Assembly: GCA_027618475.1 (NCBI GenBank)
Contig: JAQCEJ010000016.1
Coordinates: forward strand, 1 to 64,000
Origin: Planctomycetota bacterium
Lineage (GTDB): Bacteria > Planctomycetota > Planctomycetia > Planctomycetales > Planctomycetaceae
Direction of reading: 5' to 3'
Length of the DNA stretch: 64,000 bases
The position numbers were made by a program, and so were the translations under genes. This document shows positions 29,246 to 39,009 of the stretch, piece by piece. Under the pieces are notes generated by a model. The model worked only from the letters and a program-made list of their open reading frames with translations, was not told where the DNA came from and did not search any database. Within the stretch, counting starts at the first letter, position 1, and each line of letters starts with the position of its first letter.

Positions 29246-30106
29246 TTACACCGATCGCTCCCAGCTTGGTCCGAGAATCGCATTTCGAAACTCGTGAAAA
29301 TAGGCCATCGGTTCCGCGAAGTACCCGTCAGGCAAGACGTCATATGTCTTTAACGCCGCATCGACGCCCCTCCAGCCAACGTCCGAGGCGATTTCAAACG
29401 CGGTCAATCCCTGTTTGATCCGTTCGGCCTTTGAGGCGAAGTTGCGGAACCACAACCACGTCCTTTGCGGAAAATACGAGAACGTTACGATCGGGCGCAG
29501 GGCGATAGTACGCATTAACGGCCAATCGAATTCGGCCGCCGCTTGAGTTAATGCCGGGCCGACGATGTGGTCTTGTTCGTGACGAAAATGGGCTTCGAAG
29601 ACGATTTGTTTTTCAGTTTCCGTCATCTCCCGGTCGCCCCTTACGGCCGCATGAATTCGGTTGAGCGGTTCGAGCAACTCGGCATCGACATACATTATGG
29701 CTTCGGGATGATCGCCGTATTGTTTTGTAAAATGAAAATTCACGTACGTATCGATGCAGACCCGGCGGTTGATATCGCGAAAGACATCGGCGAATTCATC
29801 GAGCTTTTGCAATTGCCGTCGGCGCAATTCCGGTTGCCAGGCGTATTGCCACGACAGGACAGACCCCAGCCTCATGCCGAACCGAAAATATCCACCGGCC
29901 CAGAGAGCCCCATGCGCGGCGATAATCGGAAACGCATGATTCCCCCGCGATTCGAGAAAAATCTGACGATAGAGCGTCGCGCGTTGCGATAATTCCGTCA
30001 ACGCACCGGCTAAAATCGTCGCTTCACGTTTGAGGCGATCGTACTCGTGGTGTAGGATGGTCGCGGTCATCGGCGGGCTCCCCGGGCTGGTGAGATGTTT
30101 GATCAC
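29246..30106 (-). CDS. Conserved-looking hypothetical protein
   Basis: 286 aa ORF with consistent composition; no motif recognised. Confidence 0.6.
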   Translation of the reverse strand: MIKHLTSPGSPPMTATILHHEYDRLKREATILAGALTELSQRATLYRQIFLESRGNHAFPIIAAHGALWAGGYFRFGMRLGSVLSWQYAWQPELRRRQLQKLDEFADVFRDINRRVCIDTYVNFHFTKQYGDHPEAIMYVDAELLEPLNRIHAAVRGDREMTETEKQIVFEAHFRHEQDHIVGPALTQAAAEFDWPLMRTIALRPIVTFSYFPQRTWLWFRNFASKAERIKQGLTAFEIASDVGWRGVDAALKTYDVLPDGYFAEPMAYFHEFRNAILGPSWERSV

Positions 30107-30172
30107 TTTTCCGGGAAATCAACCGCACTAAGAAAATCCCATTAACGAACATTTCTCACGAAAATACCGATT

Positions 30173-30328
30173 TTGGCCTTTATTGCCGCCTTGATTCTCC
30201 TGGCCACAGGTTACATGCTCGTTCAGTTCGGACTGAAACAGCGAACGACAGCGCGCGTTCTCGGCTATGCCATCGTGGCCGCAGGGGCCACCATTCTGCT
30301 GGCGGGACTCAGCCTGCTGTTCGGTTGA
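30173..30328 (+). CDS. Possible small two-TM membrane protein (51 aa), not in supplied ORF track
   Basis: Open frame (M)AFIAALILLATGYMLVQFGLKQRTTARVLGYAIVAAGATILLAGLSLLFG*; only a TTG start is available upstream of the first Met. Confidence 0.45.
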   Translation: MAFIAALILLATGYMLVQFGLKQRTTARVLGYAIVAAGATILLAGLSLLFG

Positions 30329-30351
30329 AATCATTCTCTGCCGACGCAGAT

Positions 30352-30597
30352 TCAACCGATCCACCATCCGATGTACCCGTCGACGAAACGGCGAATGAAC
30401 GCCACGTAGCTGCACAGCCAAAGCAGCGGATAATAAATCCGGGCGATCCATTTGGGACCGCTGAGATACATCGACTCGTACCAGTACCAGTACATCGGCC
30501 CGATCGAAGCAACATAAATTGCCGACATCCCGACCAAACGCAACACGATCTGCTTTGCAGTCAGTCGTCTCAGGAAGAGCTGCTTCAAAAAATTCAT
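30352..30597 (-). CDS. Small membrane protein
   Basis: MNFLKQLFLRRLTAKQIVLRLVGMSAIYVASIGPMYWYWYESMYLSGPKWIARIYYPLLWL; two hydrophobic segments. Confidence 0.6.
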   Translation of the reverse strand: MNFLKQLFLRRLTAKQIVLRLVGMSAIYVASIGPMYWYWYESMYLSGPKWIARIYYPLLWLCSYVAFIRRFVDGYIGWWIG

Positions 30598-30863
30598 GCG
30601 TCGCGCTCGAAGAGTTTCATAGGTTGAGGATAACCATTGCAACGACGCGCGGTCAATTCGCTTTTTTTGACCGATGAGATAATTTCGTTTGTCATCGCGA
30701 CGGTTCGAAGGAACGTCAAATTCAAATTTAGGAAAAATCGAAGTTCGTAAAAAAATCTTCGCAAAGTGATCTTACGTTGACTCTGGAATCGATTCTGTGT
30801 CTGATGTCGGAACCTTTGCGTATTCGCGACTTTGCGTTGAAACATCATCCAAAAGAGCGGGCT

Positions 30864-31709
30864 ATGAAGAAAGTCTATTGCAAATGCGGCGAGATCATAC
30901 GAATTCAGGATGTTCCCCCAGAGGGAAAAATTATTTGCCCCTCCTGTCACAAGAGATTACTCATTCGCCGTTCTCCGGACGAAGTGTTATTTGCTGATGA
31001 AGGATGGCCACCGGTAGCGTTACCCGTTACCACTTCTGCAACTCCACCATCCGCAACGGTTATTTCATCGAAACCGCACAACTTAAGCAACGTTCCGACC
31101 GTACGGCTCGAGATCTTAAAAAAGCCGCGTAATGCGTTGATGCTCAGCATGCGGTGGAGGGGACTCATTCCTAAATTGACTTCCGGGAGATTTCTTATCG
31201 CGGCGGCCGCGTTTTCAATACTCTTAGTGGCCTACGTGATGTTGACTGCAAATAAAAAGTTCGCGTTGCAGGACATTCTTCCGCGAGCGATTGTCTCCAA
31301 AGGCGATGAGGCGGAGTGTCGCATCGAGGCGTCACGAGCCGGGATGTCTGTTGTCCGGTTACGCGATTGTTTATATCACGAGGAATCGATCGGATATATG
31401 AAATTCTTTCCAGGGAAGGGTTACATTCTTCTCGCCGTCGAAGGTACCGAGGGCTTCCCTGTGCTGTTCATCGACCATCCGGGTAGTCGGGTGCCAAAAA
31501 CTCTGCTGACATTTCTCCTGGAAGATTGCATCGTCGCGCAGCTTAAGCCGGCGAGCGGGGAGCCTATAGAATTGGTAATCGTAGGAGTCGGGGATCCCGA
31601 TCTTGACGGCGAGCGAATGGGCGACTGGAATCACATCTCCGATCCAGATGCTCTCGCGGAATTTATGCTTAATGCTTATGATGACGTACAGAAATTCAAG
31701 CGAAGGTGA
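30864..31709 (+). CDS. Zinc-ribbon protein with TM helix, function unknown
   Basis: MKKVYCKCGEIIRIQDVPPEGKIICPSCHKRL; TM FLIAAAAFSILLVAYVML. Confidence 0.7.
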   Translation: MKKVYCKCGEIIRIQDVPPEGKIICPSCHKRLLIRRSPDEVLFADEGWPPVALPVTTSATPPSATVISSKPHNLSNVPTVRLEILKKPRNALMLSMRWRGLIPKLTSGRFLIAAAAFSILLVAYVMLTANKKFALQDILPRAIVSKGDEAECRIEASRAGMSVVRLRDCLYHEESIGYMKFFPGKGYILLAVEGTEGFPVLFIDHPGSRVPKTLLTFLLEDCIVAQLKPASGEPIELVIVGVGDPDLDGERMGDWNHISDPDALAEFMLNAYDDVQKFKRR

Positions 31710-31839
31710 AACGCAAATGGTTTCAAGGGGAGGAAGCCAATGGTTGGTTAATTGAACGGCCGCCAGTGATTATTGGCCTTGGCCATCACACCGATTATTG
31801 TCTGGCGTATATCGCAAAAGTTTCTCATTCGTGTCCACC

Positions 31840-32244
31840 CTATTCGCAAAGCGATGGCGGAGGAATATCATCGAGTGGATTTGCTTTGTGAGCGGATTGC
31901 CGACGTAACTGTCGAATCATGTCTCGGATTTCTGGTATGAAGGCTTTGGCACCGATTTTCTCTGGATCAATTGCAACGTGTGTGTACGGCACATTGAAAT
32001 AGCGGCGATCAGCGCAGCGCTGGAGAAACGGAACCAGTGCCTCAGCGGCGTTGAATGTTGCGCGAAGCAATGCTTCGTCACGCGGCGGATGGTATGAGTT
32101 GAATCGATTTAGAAGATCAACATCGGTACAAATAACGAGAATCTGATCTTTGTCGTCGATGAACCGGCGCGGTTCATCGGGGCTGTGCATCGGACAATAG
32201 CACGGAAACGTGACGAGAAAGTCTTCGTCATCCGTCATCGACAC
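31840..32244 (-). CDS. Hypothetical protein
   Basis: 134 aa ORF, plausible composition, no family recognised. Confidence 0.5.
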   Translation of the reverse strand: MSMTDDEDFLVTFPCYCPMHSPDEPRRFIDDKDQILVICTDVDLLNRFNSYHPPRDEALLRATFNAAEALVPFLQRCADRRYFNVPYTHVAIDPEKIGAKAFIPEIRDMIRQLRRQSAHKANPLDDIPPPSLCE

Positions 32245-32530
32245 AAACCTCCCCGTGGGTTGGAGAACTCCTTGAGCCGGACTGCGTTCCTTCAGTTCAA
32301 GCGAGATTCCCGCGTGTGAAATCCACCCGGAATGACTCTTTTAACCTTGCCTGCCGTGACCTCGCTACCAACGGACACTACTGGTCCGGCAAAGGGAGAT
32401 CTTGCGGGACTTTTTTCAGAACCCCGCGAACGGTCTAACCAAAACTTCTTCTCCCCGATTGGTGTTCACTCTCGTTATCATCGACGATTTTTTTTGAAAA
32501 ATCTCTTTGTGAACTGTGAACCACTCCGAT

Positions 32531-32572
32531 ACTTTGGACGTAGACCTTTTATGAAAGATCTACGTCCAAAAG
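32531..32572 (-). terminator. Long hairpin immediately 3' of tRNA-Leu
   Basis: ACTTTGGACGTAGA...TCTACGTCCAAAAGT, near-perfect stem with one bulge. Confidence 0.6.
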
Positions 32573-32658
<86 letters not shown>

Positions 32659-32818
32659 TTATCGTTGCTCACAGTATAACGCTCGTCGCCGCCCCTTCAA
32701 GTCTGCCGGGGGAAGATGCGTGACAATTCCCTTCGTCGTCGGATCCCAAGCGACACCGACCGGAATAAACGACACATTCCGCTCGAAAGTGTTCGCCGGT
32801 TGCCGCCAAATCGGGTCG

Positions 32819-34024
32819 CTAGGAGACCCATGCTGCGGCCAGAACGTTCGAAATTTGTGCCAGCTCGCGACCGTGCGGTTCTTGTGGCTGAGTCGTGAAG
32901 ACCACGGCGAAGCCGTTGATTGCCGGGTCGACCCACAGCACGGTTCCGGTGGCCCCCCAGTGCCCGAAACTGTACGGGCTCAGCAGGTCGCCGAAATTCG
33001 GGCTGAAGCCGGGCCAGTGCAGTCGCCAGCCGTAGCCCCATGCTCGTCCCCGGCGATCGCTTTCCTTCAAATCGGGGAAACCGGCGAGTTGATTCGTGGT
33101 CGCTGCCACAAGCGATTGCGACGAGAGAATGCGAACGTCGTCGAATTCTCCCCCCTGTCGTAACATTTCGGCGAAACGGGCGATATCCGAGAGCGTCGTC
33201 AACAGCCCCCCCCAGGGTGCCCCAAGCATCCGCCAGTATCTGGTGTTCCAATGCCAGTTGGTTCCCTGCTGTTCTTCGGGAAGGCGAAGTTCGGCAATCC
33301 GATCAACCTTTGGCGACGGACCCTCGAACCACGCTTCGGGGGCTCCGAGTGCCGTATCGTGCATTCCCAGCGGTTGAAAGATTTCGTCACGGAGATAATC
33401 GGGACACCCCTTTCCCGATACGCGTCCGATGATTTCGCCGAGAATTCCAAATCCGGTGCTTTGATATTGCACACCACGACCGGGGGGAAAATCGGGTTTG
33501 ATGGCACAAATTTCTTCGACGAATTTCGACATCGGCTGCTGCTGCTCGCGGAGTTCTCGATTGTTAGGAAGCATGTCGGGCAAACCCGACGTGTGCGTCA
33601 GCAGATGTCGAATCGAAATCCCGTATTTCCCGTTTTTACCGAATTCCGGAATGTAACGCGTCACCTTGTCGCTGAGCAGAATCTCCCCGCGCTCGACCAG
33701 TTGGAGCACAGCCATCGCAACGATTGGTTTCGTAATTGAGGCGATCAGAAAAATCGCATCGGCTGCAATCGGTTGGGAGTTTTCGGCGATGCGCGATCGC
33801 CCGCAGACGTGCGGCGACGAGATTTCACCCCCTCGTCCGACGATCCAGCCGACGGCGGGTATGACGTCCCGTTGACAGAGGTCTTCGATAAAACCGACGG
33901 CCCGAGACCACGCCCGGCGGTCGATTCCGAGTCGTTCAAGTTCATCGGTCGACGTGCCGGTATGTTGAAACTGCGGCGCGGGTGAATTCATATACGGCTT
34001 CCCGGCGTCATACGTGGCTTGCAT
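32819..34024 (-). CDS. Beta-lactamase family (class C-like) serine hydrolase
   Basis: FLIASITKPIVAMAVLQLVERG (SxxK), LLTHTSGLPD, YQSTGFGILGEII (Y-x-S/N). Confidence 0.9.
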   Translation of the reverse strand: MQATYDAGKPYMNSPAPQFQHTGTSTDELERLGIDRRAWSRAVGFIEDLCQRDVIPAVGWIVGRGGEISSPHVCGRSRIAENSQPIAADAIFLIASITKPIVAMAVLQLVERGEILLSDKVTRYIPEFGKNGKYGISIRHLLTHTSGLPDMLPNNRELREQQQPMSKFVEEICAIKPDFPPGRGVQYQSTGFGILGEIIGRVSGKGCPDYLRDEIFQPLGMHDTALGAPEAWFEGPSPKVDRIAELRLPEEQQGTNWHWNTRYWRMLGAPWGGLLTTLSDIARFAEMLRQGGEFDDVRILSSQSLVAATTNQLAGFPDLKESDRRGRAWGYGWRLHWPGFSPNFGDLLSPYSFGHWGATGTVLWVDPAINGFAVVFTTQPQEPHGRELAQISNVLAAAWVS

Positions 34025-34129
34025 TCACCGAACGCGAAGATGCGATCGGAACCGACGCCATCATCGTCGCTGTGGAAATCGTTGTCCACCCCGAGAACTT
34101 GCCAGATCGTTCATCGTTCGCTTGCGAAA

Positions 34130-34489
34130 TCAGATGGCGACTTCGTGCAACTGAATGATGCGATCGAGTTTCGTGATTTCGAGGACTTCGCGGATATCGG
34201 CCGAGGCATTGTAGAGATGAATTTCAGTACCCAACTGCGTGAGCGACGCCAACAGGCCGAGCAATCCGCTGGGGATCAGCTTGACGCCTGTCAGATCAAA
34301 CGCCAGCACCTTGCAACTGTGCTTTTTGATCAAACCGATCAGTTCATCGCGGCATTCGGCCAGATTGATGTTGTCGAGCACGTCACGGCCGCCAAAACCA
34401 ACAACCGTCAACGGACCTGCTTCGTAAATGTGAAGAATTTGTAAGTTGTCGGTCATATTGTGCTCTGTGTCCAACTGAAAATCGTGCAT
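34130..34489 (-). CDS. STAS-domain anti-sigma factor antagonist-like protein
   Basis: KVLAFDLTGVKLIPSGLLGLLASLTQLGTEIHLYNASADIREVLEITKLDRII. Confidence 0.8.
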   Translation of the reverse strand: MHDFQLDTEHNMTDNLQILHIYEAGPLTVVGFGGRDVLDNINLAECRDELIGLIKKHSCKVLAFDLTGVKLIPSGLLGLLASLTQLGTEIHLYNASADIREVLEITKLDRIIQLHEVAI

Positions 34490-34627
34490 GGCGTAAACGA
34501 ACGCATAAACCCCGTCGGTTCATTTTCACATGCCGGACCGCCATTCACAAGACCAAGTCGCTGATCTTTGGAGGCCAATTCGAGAATCGAATGCGAACTC
34601 GGTCAATCAATTTGACGCCACAGGCGA

Positions 34628-34975
34628 CTATTCGTCCTCGTCAGCCGCCGTACATGTTTCGCTCTCGTCAGAATCACCGAACCCGGCGATGGCGAATTCT
34701 GTGTCGAGTTGACGTTTTCCGGCGGGGGTGATCTGGTATTTCACACCATTCGTCCGTCCGCCAATATCAACCTTGAGATAGCCGAGAGCAATCAGATTGC
34801 CGTGAGCAGCCGTCAGTTCTTCGGAAGGGATATCCGGATGATCATCAAGCCGACCGAACCAGCCGTCATATTCAGGATTTTTTTCTTTCAACAAGCGATC
34901 GTGCTCAAGATACAACGTCAGCAACGTTTCGTTAACCGGTGTCTGTTGCCAGAGTTCGCGTTCGAAGTCGATCAT
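34628..34975 (-). CDS. Hypothetical protein, winged-helix-like
   Basis: EELTAAHGNLIALGYLKVDIGGRTNGVKYQITPAGKRQL. Confidence 0.55.
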   Translation of the reverse strand: MIDFERELWQQTPVNETLLTLYLEHDRLLKEKNPEYDGWFGRLDDHPDIPSEELTAAHGNLIALGYLKVDIGGRTNGVKYQITPAGKRQLDTEFAIAGFGDSDESETCTAADEDE

Positions 34976-35204
34976 ACTTTGGGTATCGACATCAGGGTGA
35001 GTCTCAGCAGAACTCGCGACGCACGTTCGCTAGAGTTGTTGCAGTCGGCACGAACGGCACATTCCTTCCGCATTCTCTCGTTTGACATTTTCTGCCTTCT
35101 GTACCGCGTGACACCGCCGAATGTCCGACCATCGGTTGGAAGAGACTCAATCGTTCCGCCAGCCGTTTCGCCCAGGTTTTTGTCCTGGAAACTCGTGAAA
35201 TCGG

Positions 35205-35277
35205 GCTTTAATGCCCGGTTTCCGACGAAAAACATCCAAACTGTCCGCAACAGATACGTTCCAGAGGGCATTTACAG
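35205..35277 (+). repeat. Divergent relative (copy 4) of the 76-bp intergenic element
   Basis: GCTTTAATGCCCGGTTTCCGACGAAAAA...CGTTCCAGAGGGCATTTACAG; same layout, altered but still complementary inverted repeats AATGCCC/GGGCATT. Confidence 0.6.
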
Positions 35278-35517
35278 GACATCGTTGAAAAAAGTGATTT
35301 AAGCCCTCTCGAGTTTTACCCTCTGCTGCATTGACGAATCCTTATGTATTGTATAGAGTTAAGTGGCGACTGGCAGTCTCTGGAAAGCTCACGGATCAAG
35401 ACATCCACATCGAGATCTGCCGGTTGCTGTGAAATCGTCTTGGTCTAACTGACGCGGTGCAAATCCGTTTGGTGGTTTTTACGCGCATCGACGATGCGAA
35501 AGAATTATTTGAGATCG

Positions 35518-36873
35518 ATGGAAATCTTTCAATCAGCCCCTTCACAATTGAGTTCTGAACCAATTCACAATTCAACAGATTTGCCCGAAGACACGCCTGC
35601 CGAGGTCTTGGATCACGTTCCGCAATTTCGAGACTTGGGACTTAGCCCCGAGTTGCTGGAAGCGGTCGATGACGTCGGCTACATCGCCCCGAGTCCCATT
35701 CAGGCGGCGTTTATTCCTATCGCCATTAAAGGGGGCGACTGCATCGGTCAGGCACGAACCGGGACGGGTAAAACGGCAGCGTTTGTGTTGCCGATTCTGC
35801 AGCAGATCAATCGTCGTGCGCAAGACGTACAGGCATTGATCATGTCTCCCACGCGCGAGCTTAGCGAGCAGGTGGCCGGTGAGTTCGATCGCTTGAGTCA
35901 AACAACGACCCCCTGTCGATGCACCGTAGTTGTCGGCGGACGTCCGATCAAGAAGCAGATGAGCGATCTGCGTAAAGGGTCGCCTGTCGTCGTCGGAACT
36001 CCGGGACGCTTAATCGATCTGATTTCGCGAAAAGCGATCGATCTCGGGCATTTGAAGTTTGTCGTTCTCGATGAAGCCGACCGCATGCTTGATATCGGAT
36101 TTCGACCGGACATTGAGCGGATCTTGAGGCGCTGTCCGACCGAACGTCAGACACTGCTCCTTTCCGCAACAATGGAACCCGCTGTCGAACGTCTGGCACG
36201 CCGATACATGCACGATCCGGTACGAATCGACACGTCGTCGAATTCGGTGGTGGTCGATACGATCGAACAGTTTTACATTACGGTCGATCAACATCGAAAG
36301 CCTGCATTGCTGGCGAAACTCTTGTTGCAGGAACGTCCCGCACAAGCCCTTGTGTTTACGCGAACGAAACGTGGTGCCGACCGTTTGCATCAGACGTTTT
36401 CTCGGAAGTTACGCGGAGTGGAAGCCATTCACGGCGATTTGCAGCAGTCGCAACGCGATCGCGTGATGAAGGATTTTCGCTCGGGAGAATGCCGGTTGCT
36501 GATAGCTACCGACGTCGTCGGTCGTGGCATCGATATCAGCGGCATCTCGCACATCATCAATTACGATATTCCGCAAGACTGCGACGATTACGTCCACCGC
36601 ATCGGACGAACCGGCCGAATGGCATCGGAACATGCCGGCCGGGCGATTACATTTGTCGCTCCCGATGAAGGCTCGTTTTTGACCCAGATCGAGATCCGCA
36701 TTAATCAGCTGTTGCCCCCGTATGCCGTCAAAGGGTTCGTCGCCTTCGACGCCAAAAGTCATCACGCCCACAAAGCGGGTGACGGGAAGAAACCTTCGGA
36801 CGAGACGAAAGTGTCAAAAGAGCCGGAGCCCGAGGTTGAAGAAGAATTTGGATTCGGCTTCGATCTCGATTAA
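35518..36873 (+). CDS. DEAD-box ATP-dependent RNA helicase
   Basis: [62 protein letters not shown] from 35494. Confidence 0.95.
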   Translation: MEIFQSAPSQLSSEPIHNSTDLPEDTPAEVLDHVPQFRDLGLSPELLEAVDDVGYIAPSPIQAAFIPIAIKGGDCIGQARTGTGKTAAFVLPILQQINRRAQDVQALIMSPTRELSEQVAGEFDRLSQTTTPCRCTVVVGGRPIKKQMSDLRKGSPVVVGTPGRLIDLISRKAIDLGHLKFVVLDEADRMLDIGFRPDIERILRRCPTERQTLLLSATMEPAVERLARRYMHDPVRIDTSSNSVVVDTIEQFYITVDQHRKPALLAKLLLQERPAQALVFTRTKRGADRLHQTFSRKLRGVEAIHGDLQQSQRDRVMKDFRSGECRLLIATDVVGRGIDISGISHIINYDIPQDCDDYVHRIGRTGRMASEHAGRAITFVAPDEGSFLTQIEIRINQLLPPYAVKGFVAFDAKSHHAHKAGDGKKPSDETKVSKEPEPEVEEEFGFGFDLD

Positions 36874-37772
36874 CGCAGCGGATGAGACGTCATGAACGTC
36901 TGCAGCGCGTCGATGACTTCCTCAGGGGCGTCTTCGAAAACGTAATGTCCGGCATCGGGAAGCGAGACCGTTTCGGCGTGCGGAAACCGCCGTTGGAACT
37001 CGCGCAGAAAATCGACGGTGAAACACCAGTCTTTTTCTCCCCACACAAACAGCATCGGAGTCTCGTTGAATTTTTCGAGACCCCGTTCGACATCCTCCAG
37101 CGCAGCGTAACTGGGATGCGACGCCGACAGAGGAATATCCTGCACAAATCTCAGCACAGCCTGTCGATTGTTCCATGTATCGTAAGGTGCCACATAACCC
37201 GCTTTTGCAACCTTCGAAAATCGTTCCGGTTTCGCAACGGCCATCCACAACGCACAACGCGAAAATAAGTTGAACCCTCTTACGGCGATCGGGCCGACGA
37301 TCGGCCATTGACAAACCGCAATTCGAAACGGGATTCGGTCTGAACGAAATGCCGCTGTGTTGAGAAGCACAATACGTGAAATGCGATCGTTCAGTCGCGC
37401 GGCGGCTCCCATGCCGATCGCCCCTCCCCAATCGTGGGCGACAAGTGTGATGTTTCGCAAGTCGAGCTTTTCAATCAGTTCGCACAAATTGTCGATGTGT
37501 TGTGCGAGCCGATACTGGTATTCGTGCGGTTTCTCCGATAATCCGCATCCGATGTGATCGGGGACTACAACACGGCACGTTGGCGATAACGCCGAAATCA
37601 GCCGTCGCCAGGCAAAACTCCAAGTCGGATTGCCGTGGACCATCAGCAGCGTTTCGGCGGGAGTTTCGTCGGCGGGAGACTCATCGATGTAATGCATCGT
37701 AGCGCCCCCCACCGCGAGGTGATGGCTTGCGAACGGATATTCCGATTTCCAGATCGGAACCGACTCATCCAT
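36870..37772 (-). CDS. Alpha/beta hydrolase with Asp nucleophile, haloalkane dehalogenase/OleB-like
   Basis: [40 protein letters not shown] nucleophile elbow, [14 protein letters not shown]. Confidence 0.85.
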   Translation of the reverse strand: MDESVPIWKSEYPFASHHLAVGGATMHYIDESPADETPAETLLMVHGNPTWSFAWRRLISALSPTCRVVVPDHIGCGLSEKPHEYQYRLAQHIDNLCELIEKLDLRNITLVAHDWGGAIGMGAAARLNDRISRIVLLNTAAFRSDRIPFRIAVCQWPIVGPIAVRGFNLFSRCALWMAVAKPERFSKVAKAGYVAPYDTWNNRQAVLRFVQDIPLSASHPSYAALEDVERGLEKFNETPMLFVWGEKDWCFTVDFLREFQRRFPHAETVSLPDAGHYVFEDAPEEVIDALQTFMTSHPLR

Positions 37773-39009
37773 GCGGCACCTCGGCGATCTGATCGAGTTC
37801 TTCGCTTAACGCGGCAGCGAGCCGAGTGATGTCGTCGATCGTATGCGCAGAGCTGAATGAGATTCGCAGCCGCGAGGTCTGCTGCGGAACGGTCGGCGGT
37901 CGAATGGCCGCGATGAGCAGTCCCGCCTCTTTCAGACGCTGTGCAAGCTTTAGAGTTGGTCCCGGTTCTCCAACGTGTACGGGTTGAATCGGCCCGGTTG
38001 CCCCCGATGATAGTCGTGATCTTGTAACTTCATCGCCGGACATCGCCTCTCGCCATGCGGTGACATTGTCGTGCAGTCGCCGGCGACGTTCGGGTTCGTG
38101 CTGAATGATTTGAATTGCGGTGATCGCAGCCGCACACATGAGAGGCGACAAGCTGGTCGAAAACATCTGAGTGCGAGCGTTATTCCACAGCCAGTCGATC
38201 GTCGACTGCGCCCCTACGGCGAAACCTCCCTGTGCTCCGAGGGCCTTACTCATCGTCCCGATGCGAACGGCAATTCGATCTTCGACACCGGCGAGTTCAA
38301 CAACACCCCGACCGTGCGTGCCATACACACCCGTCGCATGCGCTTCATCAACGATGATTTCCGCACCATATCGTTCGGCAAGATCGCACAGATCTTTGAG
38401 CGGTGCGACGTCACCGTCCATGCTGAAAACGCTTTCGGTGACGATCCATTTTCGTGCGGTTGGATTATGACTTCCGTCCGTTGATTTCTTTAATTCCTTT
38501 TGCAGCGACGTCAGATCATCGTGGCGATAAACGCGAAGTCTTGCTCCCGAGAGTCGGCAGCCATCGACGAGACTGGCGTGATTGAAACGGTCGCAGAACA
38601 AGACATCGCTAGAGTCGACCAGCGCGGTGATCGAACCGAGATTGGCGGCGTATCCCGAAGGAAAGACGATCGCTCCCTCTTGCTCTTCGAAAGCGGCAAT
38701 GCATTCTTCGAGATCGCGTTGTGCGGGTCCGCGCCCGATAACGAGTGAACTCGCCGTCGCACCGGCACCACTGCGTTTGAGTTCCTCGGCAACAGCGGCT
38801 GCAATCTGAGGATCGTGGGCGAGATTCAAATAGTCGTTCCCCGCGAAATTTCTCAGCGATACACCCTCTTCGACGACACCACCCGTTCGGTCGGAGAGAA
38901 AGACTCGACGGACTCGCAACAGTTCTTCGCGGGCTGCGATCGCCAGTTGATGTTCGAGCCAGGGGAGCGGTTTGGACATGAGGGATTGTGACGACTCGCA
39001 AAATTTCAT
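37765..39009 (-). CDS. bioF: 8-amino-7-oxononanoate synthase-like alpha-oxoamine synthase
   Basis: NFAGNDYLNLAHDP, GAGATASSLVIGRG, VDEAHATGVYGTHGRG, GTMSKALGAQGGF. Confidence 0.88.
   Translation of the reverse strand: MKFCESSQSLMSKPLPWLEHQLAIAAREELLRVRRVFLSDRTGGVVEEGVSLRNFAGNDYLNLAHDPQIAAAVAEELKRSGAGATASSLVIGRGPAQRDLEECIAAFEEQEGAIVFPSGYAANLGSITALVDSSDVLFCDRFNHASLVDGCRLSGARLRVYRHDDLTSLQKELKKSTDGSHNPTARKWIVTESVFSMDGDVAPLKDLCDLAERYGAEIIVDEAHATGVYGTHGRGVVELAGVEDRIAVRIGTMSKALGAQGGFAVGAQSTIDWLWNNARTQMFSTSLSPLMCAAAITAIQIIQHEPERRRRLHDNVTAWREAMSGDEVTRSRLSSGATGPIQPVHVGEPGPTLKLAQRLKEAGLLIAAIRPPTVPQQTSRLRISFSSAHTIDDITRLAAALSEELDQIAEVPHG

Noticed and set aside
30128-30451. 107-aa minus-strand ORF
   Set aside because: Arg/Gln-rich translation overlapping better membrane-protein frames on both strands
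32697-33251. 184-aa minus ORF overlapping the beta-lactamase family gene
   Set aside because: Arg-rich out-of-frame shadow of the hydrolase 3' end
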